Shown here one piece after another: positions 8,709 to 17,793 of a DNA stretch of 64,000 nt (its first letter is position 1; each line of letters starts with the position of its first letter). The DNA comes from Candidatus Dechloromonas phosphorivorans (GTDB taxonomy: Bacteria; Pseudomonadota; Gammaproteobacteria; Burkholderiales; Rhodocyclaceae): positions 1 to 64,000 of the forward strand of contig JADJMS010000011.1 of assembly GCA_016709495.1 (NCBI GenBank). The letters are read 5' to 3'. Made by a program: the position numbers and the translations under genes. The notes beneath the pieces were generated by a model that was not told where the DNA came from, ran no database searches, and worked only from the letters and a program-made list of their open reading frames with translations.

Positions 8709-9890
8709 TCAGAGCATTTCAACGGCGACTGCAGTCGCTTCACCGCCGCCGATACACAGCGATGCAACACCGCGCTTGAGACCACGCTTTTTCAGAGCGC
8801 CCAGCAAAGTGACGATGATGCGGGCGCCGGAAGCACCAATCGGGTGACCAAGGGCGCAGGCGCCGCCGTGAATATTGACAATCTCGTGCGGCAGGTCGAA
8901 CTCGCTCATCGCAGCCATGGTGACCGCAGCAAAGGCTTCATTGACTTCCCACAGATCGACATCGGACACCTGCCAACCGGCACGGGCCAGGGCCTTGCGG
9001 ATCGAGCCGGCCGGGGCAGTACTGAACCAGTCCGGCGCCTGCGCGAAGACAGCGTGGCTGGCAATGCGGGCAATCGGCGTCAGGCCATGCGTACGGGCCG
9101 TCGATTCGCGCATCAGCACCAGGGCTGCCGCGCCATCAGAGATGCTGCTGGCGTTGGCGGCGGTGATCGTGCCGTCTTTCTTGAAAGCGGGCTTCAGGCC
9201 ACGAATCTTGTCGAGCTTGGCCTTGAACGGTTGTTCATCGAACTTGATGACCGTCTCTCCATTCCTGCCGGGCAAGGTAACCGGGGCGATTTCCCAGTCA
9301 AAACTGCCATCTTCGTTGGCCGTCTTGGCCCGGTTGGTCGAGGCGATGGCGAAATCGTCCTGTGCTTCACGCGTAAAGCCAAATTTTTCGACGCATGATT
9401 CGGCAAAAACACCCATCGCCTTGCCGCGTTCGTAGGCATCTTCGAGGCCATCCATCGCCATGTGGTCAAACATTTGGGCGGCACCGTACTTCACGCCTTT
9501 GCGGGCAAACATCAGGTGCGGCGCATTGGTCATGCTTTCCATGCCGCCGGCGACGACGACATCGGCACTGCCGGCAAGCAGCATGTCGTGGCCAAACATG
9601 GCCGCCCGCATGCCGGAGCCGCACATTTTGCTCATCGTGACGGCACCTGCCGATTGTGGCAGTCCAGCCTTCAATACCGCCTGTCGCGCCGGTGCCTGGC
9701 CCTGGCCAGCCATCAGGCAACAGCCGAGCAGCACTTCGTCAATGGCATCACTGGGTACGCCAGCACGTTCGACGGCGGCGCGAATGGCTACAGCGCCCAG
9801 CTCCCAGGCTGCCAAGCCGGAAAAATCACCAAGCAGGCCGCCAATCGGCGTACGGGTGGCGGAGACAATAACAACAGGATCTAGAGACAT
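8709..9890 (-). CDS. Thiolase, acetyl-CoA acetyltransferase family
   Basis: A 393-residue thiolase with the acyl-accepting Cys in MSKMCGSGMRA, the NEAFA motif, the His in GGACALGHPIGASGARI and the C-terminal Cys in SLCIGGGEATA. It condenses or cleaves short 3-ketoacyl-CoAs. It is a paralogue of the thiolase at 33821-35011, each lying just upstream of one of the paired acyl-CoA dehydrogenases. In this operon cleavage of 2-methylacetoacetyl-CoA or acetoacetyl-CoA fits; it could also supply acetoacetyl-CoA for PHB. Confidence 0.92.
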   Translation of the reverse strand: MSLDPVVIVSATRTPIGGLLGDFSGLAAWELGAVAIRAAVERAGVPSDAIDEVLLGCCLMAGQGQAPARQAVLKAGLPQSAGAVTMSKMCGSGMRAAMFGHDMLLAGSADVVVAGGMESMTNAPHLMFARKGVKYGAAQMFDHMAMDGLEDAYERGKAMGVFAESCVEKFGFTREAQDDFAIASTNRAKTANEDGSFDWEIAPVTLPGRNGETVIKFDEQPFKAKLDKIRGLKPAFKKDGTITAANASSISDGAAALVLMRESTARTHGLTPIARIASHAVFAQAPDWFSTAPAGSIRKALARAGWQVSDVDLWEVNEAFAAVTMAAMSEFDLPHEIVNIHGGACALGHPIGASGARIIVTLLGALKKRGLKRGVASLCIGGGEATAVAVEML

Positions 9891-9908
9891 GTCGATTTTC
9901 CTTGTGGA

Positions 9909-10523
9909 TTACTTGGCGGCCATGCGGATCGCGCCATCCATGCGGATGACCTCGCCATTCAGGTACTGGTTGCTGAAAATGTGTTCAACGAGAGCGGCGT
10001 ATTCGGACGGCTTGCCCATGCGCGACGGGAAGGGAACCATCTTGCCGAGGGCATCCTGGACTTCGGGCGGCATGCCCATCAACATCGGCGTTTCCATGAT
10101 GCCCGGCGCAATGGTCATGACACGGATGCCGGCACGGGCCAGTTCGCGGGCAATCGGCAGGGTCATGGCAACAACGCCCCCCTTGGAAGCGGCATAACCG
10201 GCCTGGCCAAGCTGGCCGTCAAAGGCGGCGACGGAAGCGGTGCTGACGATGACACCGCGCTCGCCGGTTTCGTCCGGGGCGCTGGCGCTCATGATTTCGG
10301 CAGCGAGGCGGATCATGTTGAAGCTGCCGATCAGGTTGATGGTGATGGTGCGGGCGAAGCTTTCCAGCTTGTGTGCGCCTTCCTTGCCGACCACTTTCTC
10401 GGCTGGTGCGACACCGGCACAATTGACCAGGCCACGTAGCGTACCCATCGATTGAGCAACGGCGAAGGCATTGCGGGCGCTTTCGTCGCTGGTCACATCG
10501 GTTACATTATCCTTGATCTGCAT
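9909..10523 (-). CDS. SDR 3-hydroxyacyl-CoA dehydrogenase (type II-like) with an internal deletion of the NAD-binding motif
   Basis: The 204-residue product matches short-chain dehydrogenases of the 17-beta-HSD10/3-hydroxy-2-methylbutyryl-CoA dehydrogenase type (GLVNCAGVAPAEK, the catalytic Ser in VSTASVAAFDGQ, YAASKGG, APGIMETPML, NGEVIRMDG). Relatives are about 250 residues. Here MQIKDNV is joined directly to TDVTSDESA, so about 48 codons including the TGxxxGxG nucleotide-binding motif are missing in frame near 10500. As written it should not bind NAD. Assembly collapse or a real deletion are both possible. First gene of the minus operon; start has a GGAGAG site. Confidence 0.8.
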   Translation of the reverse strand: MQIKDNVTDVTSDESARNAFAVAQSMGTLRGLVNCAGVAPAEKVVGKEGAHKLESFARTITINLIGSFNMIRLAAEIMSASAPDETGERGVIVSTASVAAFDGQLGQAGYAASKGGVVAMTLPIARELARAGIRVMTIAPGIMETPMLMGMPPEVQDALGKMVPFPSRMGKPSEYAALVEHIFSNQYLNGEVIRMDGAIRMAAK

Positions 10524-10677
10524 TTTGTCTCTCCTTGTATGGTCAATCGGGCGATTTGCCCGGTATTGGCGGATTTATTTCAGCCACCAATTATGCTGAG
10601 CCTGACGCACCGTTCCGATGCCGGAATCGCTCAACTTGAATGCTAGAATTTGCAACTGTCTTGGCCAGCATCTGGAT

Positions 10678-11712
10678 ATGGACGCAAAAAACACCGAAAA
10701 AGGCACCATATCGATCAGCTTCGTCGATGAAGCGCTGCTCTGCATCCGCGAACGCGGTCTTGACGCCGACGGCCTGATGCGCCAGGCGGGTATCTCGCCG
10801 GAGTTGTTGAGTTCGCCGCAAGCGCGAGTATCGTCGACACACTACGGCCAGCTCTGGCATGGCATTGCCCAGACGCTTGACGACGAGTTTTTTGGCATGG
10901 ACAGCCACCGGATGAAGGCCGGCAGCTTTACTCTGCTCTGCCACGCATTGATTCACAGCGACACACTTGAGCGAGCGCTGCGGCGTGCCTTGCGCTTTCT
11001 CGGCCTGGTGCTCGACGATATGGTTGGCGAATTACAATGCACGGCTGGTGTTGCGCACATCGTCCTCAAGGACAGAAATGCTGCGGCTGAACCCAAGCGC
11101 GCCTTTGCCTATGCCACTTATCTGCTGATATTGCATGGACTGGCGTGCTGGCTGGTCGGGCGCCGGATTCCCTTACTGAAGGCGGATTTTCGTTGCCCGG
11201 AACCGACCTTCAGCGGAGAGTGGCGGATTCTGTTTGCGCAGGAGCTCGACTTCGCTCAGCCGTATTCGGGTATTTCATTTCCCACCGAATATCTGGCCAT
11301 GCCAAATATCCAGAACGAGCGGACGATGAAGGAATTCCTGCGCAGCGCGCCGGCCAATTTCCTGGTCAAGTACAAGAACAGCACCAGCCTGTCGGCCAAG
11401 ATTCGCCGCCGCTTGCGTGAAATGCCGCCTTCCGCCTGGCCCGATTTTGCAACGCTGGCCCAGCAGTTTCATGCCTCGGCGGCGACCTTGCGCCGCCGGC
11501 TGGACGATGAAGGACAGTCCTACCGTTCAATCCTGGACGATCTGCGCCGCGATCTGGCGATCACGCTGCTCAGCGATACGCATTTGGGTATTACGGAAAT
11601 CGCCGATGCGCTGGGTTTCGCCGAACCCAGCGCCTTTCACCGGGCGTTCAAAAAGTGGACCGGCGCGCGACCAGGCGAATATGGTTGCGCAAGCGGCAGT
11701 CGGCCAATATAG
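10678..11712 (+). CDS. AraC-family transcriptional regulator
   Basis: About 344 residues: an N-terminal Arabinose_bd-like ligand domain (ISFVDEALLCIRERGLDADGLMRQAGISPELL, typical of the OruR/ArgR-like AraC subgroup) and a C-terminal double helix-turn-helix (FATLAQQFHASAATLRRRLDDEGQSY, then ITEIADALGFAEPSAFHRAFKKWTGARPGEY). It is transcribed away from the SDR operon and towards the acyl-CoA synthetase, so control of either or both fatty-acid operons is likely. The start is uncertain: ATG 10678 fits homologue length, ATG 10618 is an in-frame alternative. Confidence 0.9.
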   Translation: MDAKNTEKGTISISFVDEALLCIRERGLDADGLMRQAGISPELLSSPQARVSSTHYGQLWHGIAQTLDDEFFGMDSHRMKAGSFTLLCHALIHSDTLERALRRALRFLGLVLDDMVGELQCTAGVAHIVLKDRNAAAEPKRAFAYATYLLILHGLACWLVGRRIPLLKADFRCPEPTFSGEWRILFAQELDFAQPYSGISFPTEYLAMPNIQNERTMKEFLRSAPANFLVKYKNSTSLSAKIRRRLREMPPSAWPDFATLAQQFHASAATLRRRLDDEGQSYRSILDDLRRDLAITLLSDTHLGITEIADALGFAEPSAFHRAFKKWTGARPGEYGCASGSRPI

Positions 11713-11723
11713 GAATATTCCTA
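11710..11723. promoter_or_regulatory. 14-bp perfect palindrome TAGGAATATTCCTA
   Basis: A perfect palindrome overlapping the stop codon of the AraC gene and lying 85 bases before the acyl-CoA synthetase start. Its symmetry and position suggest an operator for the fad-type genes downstream. No binding protein can be named. Confidence 0.4.
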
Positions 11724-11807
11724 CAGCGTTTGCAGAAATATCCGGCTTTCCGGAAGACTTAAAGCAGCTAACCTCCTTCCTCTAAATCAATAACGAAGGA
11801 GACAAGC

Positions 11808-13443
11808 ATGCCGTTCGAGCCTATCGCAACGACCCCCTCGGCCTACGCCTATCCGCTGCTGATCAAGCAGTTGCTGCATTCGGCCAAGGCGACAGCTGGC
11901 AATCAGGAAATCGTTTACCGCGACCACAGTCGTTACACCTACCGCCAATTCCTTGAGCGCATTGGACGTCTGGCCAATGCCTTGTCCGGGCTGGGTATAG
12001 CGCCGGGCGACACGGTGGCGGTGATGGACTGGGATAGCCATCGTTATCTCGAAGCCTTCTTTGCCGTGCCGATGATGGGTGCCGTGCTGCAGACCGTTAA
12101 CGTGCGCCTGTCGCCGGAACAGATTCTCTATACGCTGAATCACGCCAAGGCTGACATTGTTGCGGTCAACGTCGAATTCATCCCGCTTTTGGCGATCATC
12201 AAGGATCAGCTTGAAACGGTGAAAAGTTCATCCTTATCAGCGACGATGGCGCGACGATGAGCAGTTTCAAGGTGCCCTACGCCGGCGAGTACGAGGCGCT
12301 ACTGGCCGCCGCGCCGGCCAGTTACGACTTCCCCGATTTCGACGAAAACACCCGCGCCACGACCTTCTACACCACCGGCACGACCGGTCTGCCCAAGGGC
12401 GTCTATTTCAGCCATCGCCAGCTGGTGCTGCACACGCTGGCAACGACCGGCATGCTCGGTTCGGCGCCCAGCCAGGGCCGGCTGCACCGCGACGATGTGT
12501 ATATGCCGATCACGCCGATGTTCCACGTCCACGCCTGGGGCCTCCCTATGTCGCGACCATGCTCGGCCTCAAGCAGGTTTATCCCGGTCGTTACGCGCCC
12601 GACACCCTGCTCCAGTTCATCGCCAATGAAGGCGTCACCTTCTCGCATTGCGTGCCGACCATCCTGCACATGCTGTTGAGCAGCAAGGCGGGCGAGAGCG
12701 TTGATCTGTCGCGCTGCAAAATGATCATTGGCGGCGCCGCCTTTCCGAAAGGGCTGGCCGCAGCCGCGCTGGCGCGGGGGATGGATGTCTTCACCGGCTA
12801 CGGCATGTCGGAAACCTGCCCACTGCTAACCATCGCCCATGTTCGCGAGGATCTGCCGGATGCCGATGCGCAGGCCGCCGAGCGGATCAAGACCGGTTAT
12901 ACGTTGCCGCTGGTCGATCTGCATACGGTCGACGCCGAAATGCTCGATGTCGAGCGCGATGGCAAGGCAACCGGCGAGATCGTCGTCCGCGCTCCGTGGC
13001 TGACCCAGGGCTACCTGCACAATCCGGATGCCTCCGAAGAGCTGTGGGCCGGCAGCTACCTGCACACCGGCGACATCGGCACAATCGATCCGCGCGGCAT
13101 GCTGACGGTGACCGACCGCCTGAAGGACGTCATCAAGACCGGTGGCGAATGGGTGTCCTCGCTCGAACTGGAAAGCGTCATTTCGCAGCACCCGGCGGTC
13201 AACGAAGTCGCCGTCATCGGCGTCAAGGACGACAAGTGGGGTGAGCGGCCGCTGGCCATGATCGTCCTGCGTGCGGAGCACACGGCGACGGTCGACGACA
13301 TCAAGCAGCACGTCCTGCGCTTTGCCGAGGAAGGCCATATTTCCAAATTTGCCGTGCCCGAGCAGGTTCGTTTTGTCGACAGCCTGGCCCGGACCAGCGT
13401 CGGCAAGCTCAACAAGAAGGCCATGCGCGAGCAACTGGTCTGA
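11808..13443 (+). CDS. AMP-dependent fatty acyl-CoA synthetase (two frameshifts)
   Basis: Once a missing A near 12224 (GTGAAAAG) and a missing C near 12551 (CTCCC) are restored, this is a 545-residue ANL-family ligase. It has the P-loop TTFYTTGTTGLPKGVYFSHR, the A5 box YGMSETCP, the ATP-ribose Asp in YLHTGDIGTID, and the hinge/A8 RLKDVIKTGGEWVSS; the A10 lysine is in SVGKLNKKAMREQL. It activates a carboxylic acid, probably a medium or long fatty acid, to acyl-CoA. A strong GAAGGAGA site precedes the ATG. It heads a plus-strand set with the FadB-like and FadA-like genes. Both breaks are homopolymer errors in character. Confidence 0.9.
12159..12170 (+). repeat. GTTRCGGTCRAC motif
   Basis: GTTGCGGTCAAC in the acyl-CoA synthetase, read as VAVN. 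Confidence 0.6.
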
Positions 13444-13467
13444 TAACGCGATTCAGGAGAATCAGCA

Positions 13468-15864
13468 ATGAAACTAGTGGTCAATAAAGCGGCCGTTCTC
13501 GGTGCTGGCGTCATGGGGGCGCAGATTGCCGCCCACCTCGCCAACGCCAACGTCCCGGTGGTGCTGTTCGACCTGCCGGCGAAGGAAGGCGACAAGAACG
13601 GCATCGTCAAGAAGGCGCTCGACGGCCTCAAGCGGATGCAACCGTCGCCGCTGGTGACGCGCGACAAGCTGCAATACATCGATGCCGCCAATTACGAGGA
13701 ACATCTGGAACTGCTCTCCGGTTGCGACTTGATCATCGAAGCCATCGCCGAACGCATGGACTGGAAGAACGATCTTTACGAAAAAATTGCCCCATTTTTG
13801 GCGTCGACCGCAACCATTGCTTCCAACACCTCCGGCCTGTCGATCAACGCCTTGGCCGAGGCGCTGCCGGCCGCCTTGCGCCCGAATTTTTGCGGCATCC
13901 ACTTCTTCAACCCGCCGCGCTACATGCCGCTGGTCGAAATCATCGCCACCCGCAGCACCGATCCGGCGACGCTAGACGGCCTCGAAACCTGGCTGACCTC
14001 GCGCCTCGGCAAGGGTGTTGTGCGGGCTTTCGATACGCCAAATTTCATCGCCAATCGTCTCGGCATCTTCTCGTTGTTGGCTGTGATGCACCACGCGAGC
14101 GCCTTCGCCCTGGGTGCGGATACGGTCGACGGCCTGACCGGCCCGAAGATCGGCCGCCCGAAGAGCGCCACCTATCGCACCGGCGATGTCGTCGGCCTCG
14201 ACACGTTGGCCCATGTCGTCAAGACCATGCGCGATACCCTGCCCAGCGATCCCTGGCACGCCTATTTCAACGTCCCGGCCTGGCTTGACGGCCTGATCGC
14301 CAAGGGGGCGCTTGGCCAGAAAACCAAGGGTGGCATTTTCCGCAAACAGGGCAAGGCCATTCAGGTCTTCGATCCGGCTAGCGGCGATTACCGCGACAGC
14401 GACGACAGCCTGGCGCCGGAAGTCGACGCCATGCTCAAGATGAGCGACCCGGCGGCCCGCCTGAGCGCTCTGCGCACCTCGCACCATCCACAGGCGCAAT
14501 TCCTGTGGTCCATCTTCCGCGACCTGTTCCACTACTGCGCCGTGCAACTCGAAAATGTTGCCGACAACGCCCGCGATGTCGATTTCGCGCTGCGCTGGGG
14601 CTTCGGCTGGGCGCAAGGTCCGTTCGAGTTGTGGCAGGCCGCCGGCTGGGCCGAAACGGCGCAGGCGATTGCCGCCGACATCGCCGCCGGCAAGGCCATG
14701 AGCAGCGTGCCGCTGCCGGCTTGGGTGATGACCAAGGAGCGTAGTGGTGTGCATGGCCCGGCCGGTTCGTGGTCGGCCAGCCGTCAAGGCAATGTGCCGC
14801 GCTCGACCCTGCCGGTCTATGGCCGCCAGCTCTTCCCGGAACTGTTGCTGGGTGAAACCCTGGCCCAACCGGAAAAGAGCGGCAAAACCCTGTTCGAAAA
14901 CGACGGGGTCCGGCTGTGGTGTCTGCCTACGGTCGACGCCGGGATTGGCATCATTTCCTTCAGGTCCAAAATGCATGCCATCGGCGACGAGGTGGTCGAC
15001 GGCGTGCTGGCGGCGCTCAAGCAGGCGGCCGGCAGTCTCGATGGCCTGGTCATCTGGCACGACGCGCCGTTTGCCGTCGGCGCCAATCTCAAGCAGATCA
15101 GCGATGCCTGTGTTGCCGGTGATTTCGACCGGCTCGAACAGACGGTAGCCAAATTCCAGCAAGCGACGATGGCGGTCAAGTACGCCCCAATTCCTGTGGT
15201 GGCTGCCGTGCAGGGCATGGCGCTGGGTGGTGGCTGCGAGTTCGCCATGCACGCTGCCAAGCGCGTGCTGGCGCTGGAAAGCTACCTTGGGCTGGTCGAA
15301 GTCGGCGTTGGCCTGATCCCGGCCGGTGGCGGCTGCAAGGAGCTGGCGCTGCGCGCGGCCCGCTGGGCGGCGCAGTCGGGCGCTTCGGGCGAAGTGCTCG
15401 GCAACCTGTCGCCAACCTTCATGACCGTGGCCATGGGCAAGATGAGCAAGAGCGCTCATGAAGCGATCGATCTCGGTTTCGGCAAGGCGGGCGACACCAT
15501 CCTGTTCAATGCCCGCGAGCTGCTCTTCGTCGCGCTCAAGGAAGCCCGCCTGCTGGCCGATGCCGGCTATGTCCCGCCGGTCCCTGCGCGCGGTGTGCCG
15601 GTCGCCGGTCGGGCCGGCATTGCCAGCATGGAGATGACGCTGGTCAACATGCGCGAAGGCGGCATGATTTCGGCCCACGATTACCGCGTTTCCCGTGCCG
15701 TGGCCGTTGCCCTGTGCGGCGGCGAAGTGGCATACGGCAGCCTGGTCGATGAAGCCTGGCTGCTGGCCGTCGAACGCCGGCAATTCCTCGAACTCCTCAA
15801 AACCCCGGAAACCCAGGCACGCATCAAGCACATGCTGGACACCGGCAAACCCCTGCGTAACTGA
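13468..15864 (+). CDS. FadB-like bifunctional 3-hydroxyacyl-CoA dehydrogenase / enoyl-CoA hydratase
   Basis: A 798-residue protein with the dehydrogenase first: the NAD motif AAVLGAGVMGAQIAAHLAN at residues 8-26, SNTSGLSINALAEAL, the catalytic His in FCGIHFFNPPRYMPLVEI, and a second helical dehydrogenase domain. A crotonase domain follows (about residues 480-700) with AAVQGMALGGGCEFAMHA and GVGLIPAGGGCKEL. This order, dehydrogenase then hydratase, is the reverse of E. coli FadB and is common in betaproteobacteria. It performs the middle two steps of beta-oxidation and is paired with the thiolase 17 bases downstream. Confidence 0.92.
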   Translation: MKLVVNKAAVLGAGVMGAQIAAHLANANVPVVLFDLPAKEGDKNGIVKKALDGLKRMQPSPLVTRDKLQYIDAANYEEHLELLSGCDLIIEAIAERMDWKNDLYEKIAPFLASTATIASNTSGLSINALAEALPAALRPNFCGIHFFNPPRYMPLVEIIATRSTDPATLDGLETWLTSRLGKGVVRAFDTPNFIANRLGIFSLLAVMHHASAFALGADTVDGLTGPKIGRPKSATYRTGDVVGLDTLAHVVKTMRDTLPSDPWHAYFNVPAWLDGLIAKGALGQKTKGGIFRKQGKAIQVFDPASGDYRDSDDSLAPEVDAMLKMSDPAARLSALRTSHHPQAQFLWSIFRDLFHYCAVQLENVADNARDVDFALRWGFGWAQGPFELWQAAGWAETAQAIAADIAAGKAMSSVPLPAWVMTKERSGVHGPAGSWSASRQGNVPRSTLPVYGRQLFPELLLGETLAQPEKSGKTLFENDGVRLWCLPTVDAGIGIISFRSKMHAIGDEVVDGVLAALKQAAGSLDGLVIWHDAPFAVGANLKQISDACVAGDFDRLEQTVAKFQQATMAVKYAPIPVVAAVQGMALGGGCEFAMHAAKRVLALESYLGLVEVGVGLIPAGGGCKELALRAARWAAQSGASGEVLGNLSPTFMTVAMGKMSKSAHEAIDLGFGKAGDTILFNARELLFVALKEARLLADAGYVPPVPARGVPVAGRAGIASMEMTLVNMREGGMISAHDYRVSRAVAVALCGGEVAYGSLVDEAWLLAVERRQFLELLKTPETQARIKHMLDTGKPLRN
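13803..13814 (-). repeat. GTTRCGGTCRAC motif
   Basis: GTTGCGGTCGAC on the minus strand, inside the fadB-like gene, read there as STAT. Confidence 0.6.
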
Positions 15865-15881
15865 GACGGCGGAGACAGACA

Positions 15882-17081
15882 ATGAACAAACAGATTCAGG
15901 ACGCCTATATCGTCGCCGTGACCCGCACCCCGGTCGCCAAGCGCAAGGGCATGTATCGCAACGTGCGGCCGGATGACCTGCTGGCCCACGTCCTGAAGAG
16001 CGTGATGGCCCAGGCGCCGGAGCTGGACCCGGCCCTGATCGGCGACGTGATCGTCGGCTGCGCGATGCCGGAAGCCGAGCAGGGCATGAACGTCGCCCGT
16101 ATCGGCGTCTTGCTGGCCGGGCTGCCGAACAATGTGCCGGGCATCACCATCAACCGCTTCTGTTCATCCGGTTCACAGGCAGTGGCCGATGCCGCCAACC
16201 AGATCCGCCTCGGCCAGGCCGACGTGATGATTGCCGCTGGCACCGAGTCGATGACGGTGATGACCAACATGATGGGCAACAAGGTGGTGGTCAATCCGGC
16301 CGTGTTCGCCCACGACGAGCAGCGCGCCATCGCCTTCGGCATGGGCCTGACCGCCGAGAAGGTGGCGCAGCAATGGCATGTCAGCCGCGAGGAACAGGAT
16401 GCCTTCGCCTACGCCTCGCACCAGAAGGCCTGCGCTGCCATCGATGCCGGCCATTTCAAGGCCGAGATCACGCCGTATCTGATCGACGAGTATCTGCCCG
16501 ACCTGAAAACCGGTCAGGTCAAGCATCGGCAGCGCCTGGCCGAGAACGATGAGGGCGCGCGCGCCGATGTGACGGTGCAGAGCCTGGCCAAGCTGAAGCC
16601 GGTTTTCCACGCCAAAGGTTCGGTAACGCCCGGCAACGCCTCACAGATGTCGGACGGTGCGGCGGCGGTGCTGCTGGTGTCGGAAAAGATCCTCAAGCAG
16701 TTCAACCTGGTGCCGCTGGCTCGCTTCTGCAGCTTTGCCGTGGCTGGTGTCCCACCGGAGATCATGGGTATCGGCCCGGTCGCGGCGATTCCCAAGGCGC
16801 TGAAGCTGGCCGGCATCGCCGAACACCAACTGGACTGGATCGAACTCAACGAAGCCTTCGCCGCGCAGGCGCTGGCCGTGTTGAAGGATGTGCCGCTCGA
16901 TCCGAGCAAGATCAACCCGCTCGGCGGTGCCATTGCGCTGGGCCATCCGCTCGGGGCGACCGGCGCCATCCGCACCGCCACGCTGGTGCATGGCCTGCAG
17001 CGCACCGGCGGCAAGTACGGCATGATCAGCATGTGCATCGGCACCGGCATGGGTGCCGCCGGTATTTTCGAGCGGCTGTAA
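15882..17081 (+). CDS. Acetyl-CoA C-acyltransferase (FadA-like 3-ketoacyl-CoA thiolase)
   Basis: A 399-residue thiolase with the nucleophile in ITINRFCSSGSQAV, GTESMTVM, NEAFAAQAL, the His in GGAIALGHPLGATGAIR and the second Cys in ISMCIGTGMGAAGIFE. Sequence differs clearly from the two acetoacetyl-CoA-type thiolases of this window and resembles long-chain FadA enzymes. It follows the FadB-like gene and likely forms a multienzyme beta-oxidation complex with it. The pair ends at a strong terminator. Confidence 0.92.
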   Translation: MNKQIQDAYIVAVTRTPVAKRKGMYRNVRPDDLLAHVLKSVMAQAPELDPALIGDVIVGCAMPEAEQGMNVARIGVLLAGLPNNVPGITINRFCSSGSQAVADAANQIRLGQADVMIAAGTESMTVMTNMMGNKVVVNPAVFAHDEQRAIAFGMGLTAEKVAQQWHVSREEQDAFAYASHQKACAAIDAGHFKAEITPYLIDEYLPDLKTGQVKHRQRLAENDEGARADVTVQSLAKLKPVFHAKGSVTPGNASQMSDGAAAVLLVSEKILKQFNLVPLARFCSFAVAGVPPEIMGIGPVAAIPKALKLAGIAEHQLDWIELNEAFAAQALAVLKDVPLDPSKINPLGGAIALGHPLGATGAIRTATLVHGLQRTGGKYGMISMCIGTGMGAAGIFERL

Positions 17082-17138
17082 GCGCAAAACAACGTTCTCT
17101 GTGGTCAAGGCATGGGTTCATCCCTATTCCTTGCTTTT

Positions 17139-17162
17139 GGGGCCTTCGGGCCCCTTTTTTTT
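17139..17162 (+). terminator. Rho-independent terminator after fadA-like thiolase
   Basis: GGGGCC, a TTCG tetraloop and GGCCCC (17139-17154) followed by eight T residues. Because the opposite-strand LON gene stops at 17161, it may act on transcripts from both sides. Confidence 0.9.
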
Positions 17163-17793
17163 AATCCAGCAATTTGCGCTGGATAAGGTACTTTTTCAAG
17201 AATTTCGAGCCGGGCTATCGGGTCTTCCAGCTCCAACAGTTTTTGTTTGGCAAGATTCTGAATCGGCAAGACCTCCGTAATCCGATAACTCACGCACTCC
17301 GCCTCATCAAGCAAATGCGGTTCGGGAATACGTTCGCTACCAAGATCCTTGATTACGCGATAGAGCAGCGGCAACAGGCGTTTTCGCTCGTCAGGCAAAG
17401 GCAAGGGGCCGTTATTCTGGATCACTTCCACGCGGGCGCTGAGCGACTGGTTGGAGCCAACTTCCTGTTCCAGTATCCGGAAACGCTTTTGACCGCGTGT
17501 TGTGATCTGCAAAATACCCAGCTGCGCCATCTCCCAATCCGTGATTTCCGCCAGCGTTCCCACTGCATGCGGACGGGCTGCCTTGCCTGTTTCGCCCCCT
17601 CTTCGATCAGGCAAATGCCGAAGGGCTTGCCCTCCTTCATGCAGACAGCAGCCATGTCAAGATAGCGCTGCTCGAAGAGGCGCAACGGCAAGACCCCACC
17701 GGGGAAAAGCACGGTATTGAGCGGAAACAGCGGAATGTTGATGACTTCAACCGTCGATTCATTGGCCGAACGCGAGAAATCAAACCAGCCCAT
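17161..17793 (-). CDS. LON N-terminal-domain (peptidase S16-like) protein, frameshifted
   Basis: The N-terminus EVINIPLFPLNTVLFPGGVLPLRLFEQRYLDM is the substrate-recognition domain of Lon found alone in small bacterial proteins. After an indel in a G-run near 17602 it continues AARPHAVGTLAEITDWEM; a surplus A near 17190 hides the true ending (EKYLIQRKLLD, stop 17161-17163). Corrected length is about 210 residues, normal for the family. No protease domain is present, so it is not itself a Lon protease. Its ATG overlaps the ubiX stop (TAATG), so the two are coupled; the functional reason is unknown. Confidence 0.85.

Noticed and set aside
7525..8847. 440-codon plus-strand open frame opposite the acyl-CoA dehydrogenase
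   Set aside because: Antisense shadow; the minus strand encodes a well-conserved enzyme and the same shadow appears at the paralogue.
12923..14940. Extra motif copies ATACGGTCGACG and CTACGGTCGACG
   Set aside because: They match only the inner part of GTTRCGGTCRAC and could reflect codon preference, so they were not counted.
13972..15882. 636-codon open frame on the minus strand opposite fadB
   Set aside because: It is the shadow of a GC-rich coding gene with no family motifs or own start signals, while the plus strand is a clear FadB-like enzyme.
17105..17160. Basic tail of the LON protein across the terminator
   Set aside because: A surplus A shifts the frame; the corrected protein ends EKYLIQRKLLD at 17161, and the tail codes through a hairpin.
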